Below are positions 36,981 to 51,500 of a stretch of 64,000 nt of DNA, piece after piece. Source of the DNA: Phoronis australis (taxonomy: Eukaryota > Phoronida > Phoronidae). The position numbers were made by a program, and so were the translations under genes. Every line of letters starts with the position of its first letter. Within the stretch, counting starts at the first letter, position 1. The stretch spans positions 731,895 to 795,894 of the forward strand of contig NMRA01000089.1 of NCBI GenBank assembly GCA_002633005.1, written 5' to 3'. The notes under the pieces were generated by a model. It ran no database searches. It saw nothing but the letters and a program-made list of their open reading frames with translations, and had not been told where the DNA came from.

Positions 36981-39900
36981 ATACTCATGAAATGATTGAG
37001 TCCACACTCCGTCAAAGAATTATGATCTTTGATGGGGCCATGGGGACAATGATTCAGAAGCACCACTTGAACGAGGAAGACTACCGTGGGTCAGAGTTCA
37101 AAGATCACCCAACCAGCTTGAAGGGAAACAATGACCTTTTGACCCTTACCATGCCAGATATTATCTACCAGATACACAAGGTATGGCTGGGAGAATGGAA
37201 AATTTTTAATGGAAAATTTGCCACATGCTGGTTAGGCTTGATATTATCCTGATTCCGATAGCTTAATCAAGAATACATTAATCAAGAGTGGTCAAGTGCC
37301 TGAAAAATGTTTTTTGGTATTTTTCCGCGAAAGTAATTGCAGTAATTCTTTAATTGAGAATATTATTAGTAAGAGTACGGTAAAATCTCATTGATTTTGA
37401 CCAAAACAATAACTAAAATTACAATTTTCTTATTTTTCGAGGGCTTCTAACATTTTGAAGTCCTACAAATTTTCAAAACAGTGTCTGATGTAGTGCTCAA
37501 TTTGGCGACCTCAGATTGTGTTTGGCGACCTGTGAAAAATCTCAAGTTGCCACGAAGTTGCCACTGCGAGTATCAAAGTCAGACAATAATTTCCCCCTAA
37601 ATTTGTTTCAAAGTTCGTGTCTACTTCCAAACTTTAATGTATTAACTGCTTTCTTAGTCCATTACATTTGATTCACAATTGTTCAATTTGGTGAAATCAG
37701 TGCATTTGCCACTACTGTGCACAGCAGTTAGTACACATCAAACACGCGCTTAAATTACAACAGGAAGTAAACATACAGAAATCGGAAGTGTTATATGTTC
37801 GTTGGAAGGAGGAATTGAATTAGAGAATGAATGTATATTTACAGAGTGAAATTGGAGAGGTATGTGTAATTTTCTGAGAATGGGGCATGGTACGACCATA
37901 CAACCTTTTTTATTCGACGATTTCTACACTGCATTGGTAACCTCAGATTTCATTTGGGGACCTAAGATTTTCAATTTTTGCGACCTCAGATTTTGTTTGG
38001 CGACCTGGGATTTTTGCCAAGTTGCCAAATGCGGCTTGGTGTTTTGCTAAGCGTCAAGTGGTACTGATCGTAGCTGTGGTGCATAACTTGAACTTAATTT
38101 GGTATTCTATTCATTTCTTGAAAAAATGTGAAAATGGTAAAGCAAAATTTCTCATGTCAGCTATATTGTCTCCTAAATTCGTGAAATTTTGTTGTACACC
38201 TTTTACGGTTGTAGTCACATACAGGGGTCCCGCATTTTGAGAATCAGTTTTCTTCACAAAACAACGGGCATCAAACTGGTTCACAAAATCCTGGACCTCT
38301 GCTGTATGAGTGACTATTGCAACCTTTTCCATAGAAAATCTTCAATTTCTTTTATATCTTATGAAAATCTTGACTTCAACATGCACCATCATAAATTTCT
38401 GCATGCATCTCCGTTACTTTATACTTTTGATGTATAGAAGGCGCTGTAGTGAAATATAGTGTCATTTGCAAATCTTCCAGAGTTTTCGAAATCCAGTTCA
38501 ATTCCTTTGGCATGAAGATAATGTCATTATCTTGTAATATCTGCGGTGGGTCTGACACGTGTCATGATATTTACTGATAAAAGGTCACTTTTCTAATGTC
38601 ACCTGTTCCATGTAGTCGATAAGTGAGGTATGAGCATGATAAAGAAATTACCAATCTGAACTATTATTCATAAGGTCACAATTCACAAACTTATGCATGA
38701 ATTTCGCCAAGGAAAACTTGGCATAGATATGGGTAAAACTTGTCATATTCAAAACTCCCCTTTGCCACTATAATGCCATATGTGGTTTCCAGACATTGTC
38801 ATTTTGTGTTCATGTCATATCTCATAGTGGTTGTTTGAATTTATGTAAAAATTTCCGATAGTTACATACTATGGTTCATGCACCCTTTTTTTTCAAAAAT
38901 CCTGTTGGGAATTGTTTTTATTTTTTCTGAATTTCCACTTTGCACAAGTACTTGTATGACTTTCTTAAAATAGTCAGAAGCTGCATAAAACGAAATGATA
39001 AAATTTAACTACATTTTTGATATTTCATGCTGAAGATTTATATCAAATGAAATTTGTTCGGTTTATTGATACCATTTTGCTATCAATGTACCTGAGTGTC
39101 TTTTTTGTTAAATTTTACAAAAATACACCATGACATGACCCAATTGGTGACTGATTGGTAAGAAGCCTAAAATTCAATTCTACAAGCTTTCTACTTTCAG
39201 GAAATTTACCAACTAAATCATAGTTTTGTACAATGTGCTAACTAGTACTTGTTGATGATGTCCTACATGTTATCAGCCTTAAGCAGATATTTAACAAGGA
39301 GTTTTCAAGGCCTGCTGATATGGAAGGCTACAAAACCTGCTGGGATTGTTGATTGCTTGGGCACACAACAGATTAGTGGAAATAATTACTGAGAAAAAAA
39401 GCTACAAAATTTCTGGGATTCTGAAATACATGGGAACTCTACTAATGAAGAACATGTGGGTCGTTATTGCTTGGTTCAAGTTGGTTTGCTGGTTTAGGAT
39501 TGTACACTGGACATTCAAACCCAAGAACAAGCAGTAGTTTTCTTAAACTTACTACAAACCAACATGACTAATTACTAAGAAAAAGTATAGTTCTGCTGTC
39601 GATTTTTTCACATTTTCACTAATCGTTGATAGCAAGAGGCTGCCCAATCAGCTTTATGATTGTTGTTGTTATGTTTTTACTTTTACGTTTCCTTGTCTCA
39701 GTTTGTCCCAATCATCAGATTTTTTTCAAATTTCTATGAAAATGCTTAATAAATAACCTTTCATCAAAAATGTATAAGGAGAAAGATATATGTCACAGGG
39801 ACAGTTTGTGCTTTACAGTTGTCATCAAGTGACACATGACCAGACTCTGAGCATGTTGGCACTTTAGTACTGAGCCTTTCAGGAGGAGTATTCGCGTTGG

Positions 39901-42900
39901 AAAAAAATTCAATCATCCCATGCTTCCTGTCATTCTTCCCTTCTACAAATTCATAGATTAAACAGATATATTTTCATTGGTCATTTTCACTTGCTAAGCA
40001 TGTCAATATCATTTTAAACCAAAATAATGGAACAGTAAAGAACTGGAGCCTGTTTCAAGAAAACTGACTTAGCTAAAAGACGAAACTTAAATTTGTGTCA
40101 ATTTTAAGATAAAACTTCAATTTGTTTTAAGTCCATTCCAAGAAAGTGATCTTTAGTTTAACTGAGAAGTTTTTGGCTGAAGTTTTGTATTAAGTTTGAT
40201 TCACTTTCCTGATATGGAAGTTTCAAAGTTTGAAAGTTGAGACAAATCTTAGACTTTAGTCAAACACGAACCTAAGTCAGTTTCGTTGAACGGTCCCCTG
40301 TACCATGCAATTCTATTTCACAGTCATTTGTCTTGGTAAGTCAGATGGGCTTTTCAAACACGAAAAAAAAATACTGACTGCTGTCTGACCATTGTATCTG
40401 CGTTGCATGCGATACATATGACAGGCACATGTCAACGTTCCACGTTGCTCTTGGTTTCCTTATAATGCTGTAAATTCAGTTCAACATGACAGTATGAACT
40501 GTTCGATGGTGAATCATATCTCGTGATATCTCATGATATCTCATCTTGGCAGGACTATTTGGAAGCTGGTGCAGACTTTACAGAAACAAACACCTTCAGT
40601 GGCACAAGTATAGCTCAAGCTGACTATGGACTGGAACACATGGTAAAGTATAGAGTGCACTGGTAGTTATGATTCAAATCATTCTGGAATGTTGCGTCAG
40701 TAATACATTGATTCAGATGCACATTCTGACCTACTTAATATTTATTTTTGTTTATTAACTTTATGCATTCCCCCCCCTCCCGTGTATGTTCATCTTTGAA
40801 TTGAAAGCCACTGCCTTGGTTCGTGTTTTGTCATAGAATCCTGTATTTTGGTTCTTTGATAGGGCTGTTTAGTACTCATTATTGCCATACACACATCACA
40901 TGTGATAAACTTTGGACTGAACGAGGTTCATTTACTGTTTCATTGTAAGATTCGCCATCAAATAATTCAATTATTTATGTTTGAAGTTTGTAACATCGTA
41001 TTTCAGAAATTGCTGATCAGATTCTTGTGAAACTTTCACATACCATGCTTTATGCAATATGCTCCAAAATGCTGTGAGGACTTATTTTAAAAGTGCTGCT
41101 GCACTTTTGCATGAGAGGCTATCAAAAATCATGTTTCAAACCTTGCCTATTCTTGGTTATGTGCCTTTTAGCAACTTTTTAGAAAAAATGAGACCTTTGC
41201 TTCAATTGATTGCGGGGGAGAGCATTTTTCATCTTTTTAATTTAATTTTTATTAGCAGGCTTAATGCAGGTCACAACGTGAGTGGATATTCAGACACTAT
41301 GGAATGTCATGTAATGTTTCTTGCTGGAAAACCCGGCTTCACTTATTAATAACCAGTTGTTAACATTTTCAGGTGTATAGGCTCAACCTGGAAAGTGCAA
41401 AACTGGCAAAGAAAGCTGCAAATGATGTTGAGAATGCTACAGGTAGATGCATCCAAGTTAATTTAGTGCATATCTTATTTACTGACAATAACAGAAAAAT
41501 TGTCATGGGCAAAAAATTAGTTGCGACTGCAAAACTAGCAAATGTTTCTCAGGATAACTGCACTTTGTGGGTTGTCCCAGACTATGGGTAACTGATTTCC
41601 ATTGATTTAGTCACTTCGTCTTGAAGTACAGCTAATTAATGGTACGTTGCTATTTGATCATAATAATTAATTTATAATATTCTTAATTCAAATGACGTTT
41701 ACTGATAATTCCTGTAAAGCTTGCAGAAATTCTTTTTGTAGTTCAAACAACTACATTCAATGTAATTATCTTTGCCAGGAATCCCTCGGTATGTTGCCGG
41801 TGCAATGGGCCCTACAAACAGGACATTGTCCATATCTCCGTCAGTGGAGAGGCCAGACTTCAGGAATATTAGTGAGTAGCCACATGCCTTGAGCCGTAAT
41901 GACCGCTGAAGTCGAATCTTCATTCTGGCTAGTTTGGTTGCAAGTTGTGTGTTGTTTTAAGTTCATTTTTGCAATGTTCGTAACATCAGTAATGAAGTAC
42001 TTCAAGCAAAATGTTTTGATTTTGGTGGAAGACTGATAAAATAAATATCTAGATTGATTTCTCATACTTTATAAAAGAATTCATCTAATGCTTGTTGAAA
42101 TTGATTGTCATGTTGTAAGAAATAAATACTGAGTAGAACGAGATTGTAAAATTTACCATGACATCCTTTACCTGTACTTTCAATTGTTGGCAAGAAGCTA
42201 AATATTTTCTAGTTATTTCTGTGAAATTACCAATCAGAATCTATTCAGTGTTACATCCTTCTTCCTACAGCCTTTGATGATCTGACCGCTGCGTACAGGG
42301 AACAAGCTCGAGGCCTGTTGGATGGTGGCTCTGACGTCCTGTTGGTGGAGACCATATTTGACACCGCCAATGCTAGGGCTGCTCTGTTTGCCATCCAGGA
42401 ATTGTTTGAGTCGGATTACTCACCTGTACCAGTGTTTGTAAGTTTTTAAAAACAGTATGCGTGATGTCTTACTTGTCTTTGGGAATTTTAAAGTGTCATT
42501 TTGCCGTGCTTAGGTGGCTAAAAAAAATCAAATTGGCGCATTTACTCTCGTAAAATCTGTGATTTCATTATATTCCTCCCTGTGATAGGATTGCAAAGTG
42601 TACGTGCACCATTTTTGAATTCACAATTTTATTGATAGCCAACCCCAACAAACTCTGAAGCATAGCATTTTCGTGAGTCTCTGATGTTTCAGTTGTTCTT
42701 GTTGGTAGCCGAAGTAGAATCATGTCATGGTTAGGAATATTGTGAGACCGATTTTATGAGAATAAAATAGCTTAACTCACTTCTTTGCATTTTAGCCAAC
42801 TAAACAGGCTGAAATGCTGCTTTAATATTGACTAACTGTTACAGCATGTGTGTGGAAGAATTTCAAAACTTTGTGAACAATCTGTGGCATCTTGTTTAAC

Positions 42901-45549
42901 TAGTTTCAATTCCAAAAAATTCGTAGCCAATACAAAATGGTTGAAAACAAGGATTAACTGAACTGAGCATTGATTCATGTTGTAATTGTTTCTACATTCA
43001 ACTTGAGTTGTGTTTGTTTACTAGGTGTCGGGTACTATTGTTGACAAGAGTGGAAGGACATTGTCTGGCCAAACAACTGAAGCTTTCATCACCAGTGTCA
43101 GCCATGCTAAGCCCATGTGGTAAGACTTACTCATCAACTTATTTTTAGCTTTGTGTAAAATAATGAGAAATGTGAACTGCATTAGAATGCAATGTCACAT
43201 GTCAAACTTATGCCCTGATATAACACTTTCTAGTGCTCTCTGGGTTTGACTTCAATTATTTTACAGTAGTGTTTTTTTCGTAATAAACCTTCGGTTATAA
43301 CTTTAACAATTAGCATTTGAAAAGTTATGGTATTTAGTTAATATTAATGTCTTTCTTTACATCGTCTTTACAGTCTTAAAAAGCTAGTCATCACAGTTTG
43401 TGAAGGAATTTATTAACTTGTTGGAAAATTAAATTCTAATAAAATTTATTTATTAGTTTTGAATTCTTATCTGTGATTGTCACTGTGGTTTGGTCTTCAT
43501 TAGCTTTCAAAACTCATGTTTTGTTTTTCAACTTGTTTTTCTTTAAAAAAGAGACTAAGTTGATGCAGTTTATGGTGGCTATGAAAATGTTTGCCTACTG
43601 GAAATGGGTAATTCTGTGCCCAAGCTGTTGCCACATGTGGCATTGGCACGTTTGGTGCTGGCCAAAGATAACAGGATAGGTTCTGGTCTGTTTTTTGTTT
43701 TGAAAATTGGTGCCGTTTTGTGGTATATTTTAGCATGCTGATGTTGTCAAAAATGGATCGGGACCTTTCTTTTGTTAACATAGACTTTTTGGTGTCAGCA
43801 AGTTTGAGGCTCAGAATCAATTATTCTACTACATGACTAAAGTATATTTTTGGCCTTGTGTGAAGTGAATCTTTTTTTATCCTTATATGACTTTGCTATA
43901 ATTTCAGTCTGGGTCTCAACTGTGCATTAGGTGCCACAGAGATGCGGCCATTTATTGAATCCGTGTCCAATAACACAGATGCATGGATCCTCTGTTATCC
44001 CAATGCTGGTCTCCCAAACACATTCGGAGGTTATGATGAGACACCTGAGATGACAGCTCAATACATTTGTGTGAGTAATGTTGTGAAAGTGTTTTAAGCT
44101 AAAAGGGAGCAAAAGGGTGTTATCAGGTGTCACTCTAATCAATGAGTGCACTGCTCAGTTTGGTGACCTGCAGGTTGCCGGTGCGACCTCAGCTTGTGTT
44201 TGGCGACCTGGGAAAAATCCCAAGTCGCCACGAAGCTGCCACTGCCACAGGTAACGGTTACCCTGAAATTCGGTTCAAAGTTTGTGTTGACTTCAAAGCT
44301 TTAAATTACAAGCAGTTTTCCTACCTTTGGTTCACATTGTTCCCTGAAATAGTTTCATATCAGCTCATTTTGCCACCACAGCAGTGGGCACACATCAAAT
44401 GCACTTAAATTACTACTGACGGAAGTCGGAATTGTTTGGCAAAAATTGGGTAAGATCTGTGAAACACACACCTCCAGTATATGCGATGGTCTGTGTTCTA
44501 TCTCCGTTGGCAGGAGGAACTAAGAGAGTGAATGGTACTTATTTTTTATGGAGAGAAATTGAAGAGATATATTAAAGAGGTATGCGAAAGTTTCTGAGAA
44601 TGGAATGCTTCACGATCTTTTTTAATTGATGGTTTCGACATTAATTTAGGCGACCTGGGATTTTTGCCTACTCACTAATATTCCTGAAGTTAATATCTAG
44701 AAAGTTGAAATTGTATAAGTAGTTGTCAAAATAAAACGATGCTTTTTAGTCCTGTCCAGCTATATGTCCTTCCGTGACTTAAGTGTAAAACCCACTTACT
44801 AAATGTCAAAATGGTGATTTTTGGCACATTTCAAAACATTTTGTATTTTGCATATATTGTTGATGGTGTAGATATTCTAATAAAAGCTCCTGTAGCATGC
44901 CATCTGTTGGAATAGGATGGAGTTCCCTGTGTTGACATCAAGTATATAGTTGGCTTAATTCAGGAGGTTGATTAAATACTGACTACTCTTAGTAGTCATA
45001 ATTCTGTTGTCTTCTTTTCTAGTCCTATGCAAAAGATGGTCTGGTAAACATTGTTGGTGGCTGCTGTGGTACCACCCCTGATCACATCAGGTATATTTAG
45101 TCAGTCTTTTGAGACAATCAAGTTTTGTTAGAGATATGGCACTTGATTTTTTGACACTTGGGTGTCAGCCCTGAAAAGCCTCGAGAACCAACTCTTCAAC
45201 AAACTCAAGTACGGTAACTACTTAGGAAGGTCTCATCAGGGAATAATGGTCTGTGAGACTACAATTACTGTAGAAACTCACTTTTAGTAGCCTTTTTAGA
45301 TATGTATTATTCTTCATTTATAGAGTGCAACTGTTAAATTTGACATTATTAAGTTCATGTTTATATCACTATAATTTGTTATCATGTGGATTATTTGATT
45401 TTAGTTTTATTTCTGTTACATTGTGATTCCTTTAAGATAATTAGACTGACCTTCAAAATTCTGTTTCAGGGCCATAGCCGAGTCTGTCAAAGACTTCAAG
45501 CCTCGCGTTCCTCCTGCGGCTGTGCGCGAAGGAAACTTGAAACTCAGTG
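36981..45549 (+). CDS. MTR: MTR module 1: homocysteine- and zinc-binding domain exons
   Basis: Exons 36981-37180, 40553-40642, 41373-41442, 41779-41871, 42271-42437, 43025-43119, 43908-44070, 45023-45090 and 45470-45549. Visible landmarks are [74 protein letters not shown] and GLNCALGA. The segment closes with [11 protein letters not shown], which supplies the paired zinc cysteines. The zinc activates the homocysteine thiol. Introns here carry several dispersed repeats. Confidence 0.96.
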
Positions 45550-48500
45550 GTAAGTCTTGTTTTCATGATGTACTCTTAAGCTTACGTCGCTCACTGCTGG
45601 GGGTGGGTGGGATTAGCATAGGGGAATTCGTAAACCACCAAAACCAAAATAGAATGAAGGCTACAATTCTTGGTTGGGTGCATCATCTCATAATTATGTT
45701 CCCTCCTGTAGGATACTGTTCAATTCTTCTGGCTTTACCAGTACTGTACGTCATTTTTTGGAGTTGGGTGTTGAAGTATAAAGAAATTGCAAGTTGTGTA
45801 GTCAAACGTGTAATGCAGCTAAATAACAAGATTGAAGGACTCCTAACTTTTTCGCAGGACTGGAACCGGCGTACATAGGAGCTCACACGTTGTTTGTCAA
45901 TATTGGTGAGAGGTGTAATGTAGCTGGGTCAAGGAAATTCTGTAGATTGATCAAGGAAGACAAGTATGAGGTGCGTTAATATGACGTATGGATTTTATGT
46001 CTTACAGCTGTTTGTGAATGTATGTTTTCCCAACTAAGGATATGCACTGCTGTGTTATCTCTCCTTGTTTGGTTTGCTCACAAAGAAAGAATCCATCATT
46101 CTGCATTTCACCCTGTTTAGTTGGCTAAAGAAGGCTTTTACTCTGATAAAATTGGTCTCGCAATACTTCTTTTCATGATCGGGTTTTATTCGTGTTGCTA
46201 TCAGGAACATCAAAACCATCAACGACTTAGGAAAATGCTTCAGAGTTTCTTGGGGTTGGCATTCTTAAAATTGCAAATTCAGAAATGATGACTGTACGCG
46301 TTGCCTGTGACTTGAGTTGTTTTTCACTTATTTAGTGCACAATATGGCTGACGAGTGAAATTTGTCCACCAAGCATTAAGAACATTTCAGTCTGTTTCAA
46401 GCATCAATGGCCGTGTGTTGATGTCATGAAACAACATTTTTCTAATAGTTGCCATCATTTGCAAAAAGGTGATCAGCCATTGAAAAATGAAAAAAAAATA
46501 CAATTTTGGTTATTACTTTTGTGCGAAACTAGCGGAGAATTATCGTAAATTACATACTAAAGTAAACTGTTTGACAAATTCCTGCCATTGCTCATCGTTT
46601 TAGTTGCTGTCTGACTTAAGTCTGCTTGTATTTATAGTATTCATCATAAGGAATCGTGAGTCATTTCGCCGGACCTGTTGTGTGCGCCTTCTGGCTTGGC
46701 TTTGTTACAAAGCACCAAGCTCTGTCACTTCTCTTAGGGGAAACTTAGAAGCAGTTTACACAATCATGATTTGCATGTAATAAAAGTTCTGGCACTTGGT
46801 ATGTGGTAAACTTAGAAGCATGTCACATAATACTGATCGTGTCGTGCACATTTTATTTTGAAAAACATTAAAACTGGGCTTATTGGAGAGCAACTTGTGT
46901 TGCGTGCAGACCTGCTCTTCCCAGTTACAGTACTTTGACAATTTTGTTTGTGTGTACAGTGTCTTATTAAAATGTTTTTAGGAGGCTCTTGCTGTAGCCA
47001 AACTGCAGGTGGAAAATGGTGCGCAGGTCTTGGATATTAACATGGATGAAGGCATGCTGGACGGAAAGGCAGCCATGAGTCGATTTGTAAATCTTCTCTC
47101 CTCAGAACCTGACATAGCAAAGGTTAGTTACTCTAGTGTTGTCTGATGTAGTGGTCACTGAGGAGATAGGAAAAGTTAGATGTGACTTTGCATAGAATTG
47201 TGCAATAAGTTAGTGTTTAAATAATTCATTATACGCTTTTAAAATATAGTCAGTGACAGACAAGAATCCAACAATATTCAGGCCCAAATTAAAGTCATGT
47301 AACAATTAGTCTTGGTGAAACAAAAGACAAGGAAAATGTTTTTATTTACTGAATGAAACAAACATTTAATACAAAAGGAAGGGAAATTTGGTGGAAGTCC
47401 AGGCCTTTGTTGCATTGAGTAAAAAACTTATCGATCATTTCACAGTCATCACACTGAATCACTGCCTTCTATTTACAAGGTACCCCTGTGCATTGATTCT
47501 TCAAATTTCGCCGTTGTGGAGGCTGGTTTGAAATGTTTCCAAGGCAAATGCATCGTAAACAGTATCAGTTTGAAAGAGGGTGAGCAAGACTTCATCGAAA
47601 AGGCCAGAATCATTAAACGTCATGGAGCTGCGGTGGTTGTCATGGCATTTGATGAGCAAGGACAGGTAAGATTGGCAGAGACCACTCGGATATCATTTGC
47701 AGCTTGTTAATAGAGGTCACGTTTAAACACTAAACTAACTGAAGTCACACAGCTGTATAATTATGTATATAAAACATTTACTAAAAGTACAGTTAAAATA
47801 GTAATTTTATATTTATTTTGATATCAACACTCTGCACACTGTACTAGTAATGGGGTGGACTATTCTAAATCTCTATTTTTGTGGAATAGAATTTCTCTTG
47901 TCGGCCGTATTGCATGCTTAACGAGAGAAGAATTACGATTAATGCACTTGAGTCACCACTTTGCAGTATAACGTCTGGGCACTCATGGCAATGTACTAAG
48001 CAGATATGGAAACATGACAAAAGGGCAATTCTCGATATTAGTTTTGTCCGAAGTTAGGTTTTACTGTAGCTTTTCATAACTTAAAGTATTTCAATAATTG
48101 TATGTTGTTCTGTGTTAGAATATGAGCCATTTTATAACGGACTATGGCAAGAAGTTGGTTTTGGCTTTGAATTTCAACAAGATTTATTATTAAGTTAATT
48201 ATCGGTCCTTTCTTGTTCGTATCTTGTTTATTTAGGCCACAGAGATTGACGACAAAGTAAGGATATGTACGCGCTCCTACCGCATCCTTGTGGACCAGTT
48301 AGGATTTGACCCTAATGACATCATATTTGACCCCAATATTCTTACTATTGCTACTGGTATGGAGGAACATAACAAGTATGGAATTAACTTCATTGAGGCT
48401 ACCAGGATAATCAAGGTATGTTGGATTATTTTTGAATTTTCAGTTACTATGGTAACTGCTCACCTTTATTACTGAGGGATGAAACCCTTCCGATGTCATT

Positions 48501-51500
48501 AAATATGACTGCTAACAATTGAAATCGCGTAATTTTAAATCCTTGACAGAATTGCATTGCATGCATTAAAATGAATGGGTCTTTGTTATCAAGTAGCTGT
48601 CTCACTGTGAGATCATCCTCATTACCAGAGACATGAAAAGTTTTGCATGAAGCATGCAAATTTTACCATAGTGTCTGGGATTAACTAATAGGTCTGTGTT
48701 GGCCAAAAACCTTTGACAGCTAAAATTTTTCAAATGTCTAACTTGCATTTACATTTGCATGCAGGAAACTTTTTTTTAAGACAATGAAATATAGAAACAG
48801 AATTTCTTTGTGTCATTGAAAAATGTTCATGTCTTTTGACATTGTGGTAATCTCAGTGAAGAGCTATGATTATTGAGGAAGCTTGTTGCTCACAAGACTG
48901 CTAAAATCTAGGAAATGTTCATCTCTGAACCACTGAGCAGTGTTCTCTTTGTGCAGCATTTAGGTCACACATGCTTTCTTCAATGTGAGAGTTCTAGTTT
49001 AAGTATCAAGATATTTGTCTTCAAACAAAACAGAAAGCCTGGAATGGTAGAGATAGTTGCCAGATGAAATAGGATTCTTTTTGTTGTTTGTCTGACGGTT
49101 CAAAAACAAGCCATTTTGATTTCTTAGTTCCTGTATTGTTTCTTAATGTTGACCTTGTCACTGAAATAATTGTCAACAATTTCATTTTACTTTTGCTGCA
49201 GCAAACTCTTCCTGGCTGTCGCGTTAGTGGAGGCCTGTCAAATTTCTCATTTTCATTTCGTGGAATGGAGGCTGTCCGTGAAGCTATGCATGCAGTTTTC
49301 TTGTACCATGCAATCAAGGTGAGATTTGAAATCTGTATGAAAGTCATCTGCAGAAACATTAGATCATGATCACACTGTTTGTACAAATTTTTGTGCTGGA
49401 TTTTACGTGTTAATTGCAACAATTGAATAAAAATTTCAAGCATAATTTGAAGACAAATATTTCTTTAATCTTAGTTTGAAATTCTTATTGCAGCATAGTC
49501 TTGTTACATAGTGTTAATGCTGTTTATTTCCAAGGGTATTCTTGACTTGTTTTTGCTGCAAAGTGACATAACACGCCAACATTATGCTCATGTGCAATTC
49601 ACATTTGTTTTCTGTTCTATTTGACTGTACTCAACCTTCACTCAACATCTGGCCATGGTACTGTATCTGTATCTATTGCATTACGTGTTATTCAATGCAT
49701 TGTTCCAGGCCGGTATGGACATGGGTATAGTTAATGCTGGAAACTTGCCCGTGTACGATGACATTGACAAAACGCTGCTGGAACTCTGTGAAAATCTGTT
49801 GTGGGACAAGGACCCAGAGGGGACTGAGAAACTTCTCACTTTTGCACAGGTATAAGGAGCAGTCTTTGTTACAGTCATGTAGTAGTTGAATGAGTGTTGC
49901 AGCAGCTGCCTGATTTACAAAATATAAAAATAAATATAACTAGCATTCCAAGGGGTCCACACCCTGCTTATCCACAGCTGTAGCAAGGTATTGTAAAGCG
50001 CCTCCTTTGTCTCTCCTATGGTGTTGATCCTAGATCTGCACCTGTGTAGCAATAAAGGAAGCAATATGAGATGGTTTCATTGTGAGTTTAAAACATTCGA
50101 ACCACGTTACAAAGTGCCTGGCCTTGTATCATCCACTGACTTACAGTGCTCTATTTTGAAAGGCCCAAGCTAACTGTTCTGTATATATTTAGCAAATTGG
50201 TTACAGCCTGTATGTAATGAACTATTATGCTGCATTGTTTGACTAGAAAACTATTTGAATCTATTTGCAGTTTGCAAACTTAATTTTTCTCTACCTGAAG
50301 GTTTCTTTGAGCAAAAAAGATGAGTTAAAGACAAAGTCACATTCCTCGTTATTGTCACAAGATTTTGTATGGGAGCAACATGTTGCAAGCCTTGGGTCTC
50401 TTTTATGAAAGGGACTAAAATATTTAATTTAGAAATCTGGTCTCATGCTCAACATGTTTTTTCTGAAATAAAACTAATGCAATTTTTACTTGAGTAAAAG
50501 TGCAGTCTCTGAGAATATATACAAATTGCATGTTACTGATATAATATCAATAAGTTATAGGCTGTGATCCACTCATAATTACTTGGCTAAACTGAAGTGG
50601 GACCATAAGACCAAATTTCTATCTAAAGTCGCAAGTCACTTAGAACAGAGCCCACTCATGTACTCTACAGCTTGTCCGTGCATTTTAGCTTTTTTAGCTA
50701 ATTCTCTTTTGGCTGTTGTGTTGATTAGCAGTTGAAATGGAATTTGAGCCAGGCAAAGCAGTTTGATCTGATCTATTCCAACCAATGCCTCTTGTCTACA
50801 GTTGCACCCCTTGCACAAGTGGCAAAATTTGTACAAATGTACATCGTTGCCATACGTGATCATGAAATACTGCGTTATCTGATTGAATCTTTGCTCAATA
50901 TAAGGTGCTATTTGTTACGTATGTGTGTAGTGTTATAGGTGTAGTGTTATTGGTGTAGTGTTATGTGTGTTGTGTTATGTGTAATTTCTTGTTGAAGGGC
51001 ATGAAAAAGGGTGAGAAGAAGACAGGACCAGATGACAAGTGGCGGTCGGGCACAGTACAAGAACGCCTGGAGTACTCGTTAGTCAAGGTATAGGTTATAC
51101 AAGGATCTTCCATAATCTAGACTTTTCCTACAATTCTACCTTCTTAGCTTTATCACAACTTCATCAAATTATACTCGAAATATTATTTATTTTGGGTCTC
51201 ATTATATGATACTTCTAGTTATGTAGGACCCTGGAAAAGAGTGCAACTTTCTTGGCTAACTTAGGAACTTCATATCTCAGAAATGCTTGATCAGATTCTG
51301 ATACTATGCGTTGTTCTCTAAATTCTTTTAGGAATTGTTTTTACTAAAAATTGCATAAAACGAAAATAAAGATTTTAGAAGAACAAAAGGCATTTTTGAG
51401 ATCTCATCCTGAACATTTAAATCCAATGAAATTTTGTCTTGATATTGTTACTGTTGGTTTGCTTTAAATGTACTTTTTTTGCCATTTTTTTAAAAGACAT

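Noticed and set aside
41059-41349. 96-codon + strand open frame in an MTR intron
   Set aside because: No similarity recognised, repeat-derived start region, and it lies between two well-defined MTR exons.
45522-45878. 118-codon open frame continuing from an MTR exon into the next intron
   Set aside because: The frame runs through a GTAAGT donor and enters the following exon out of frame. The spliced frame matches the conserved MTR sequence on both sides.
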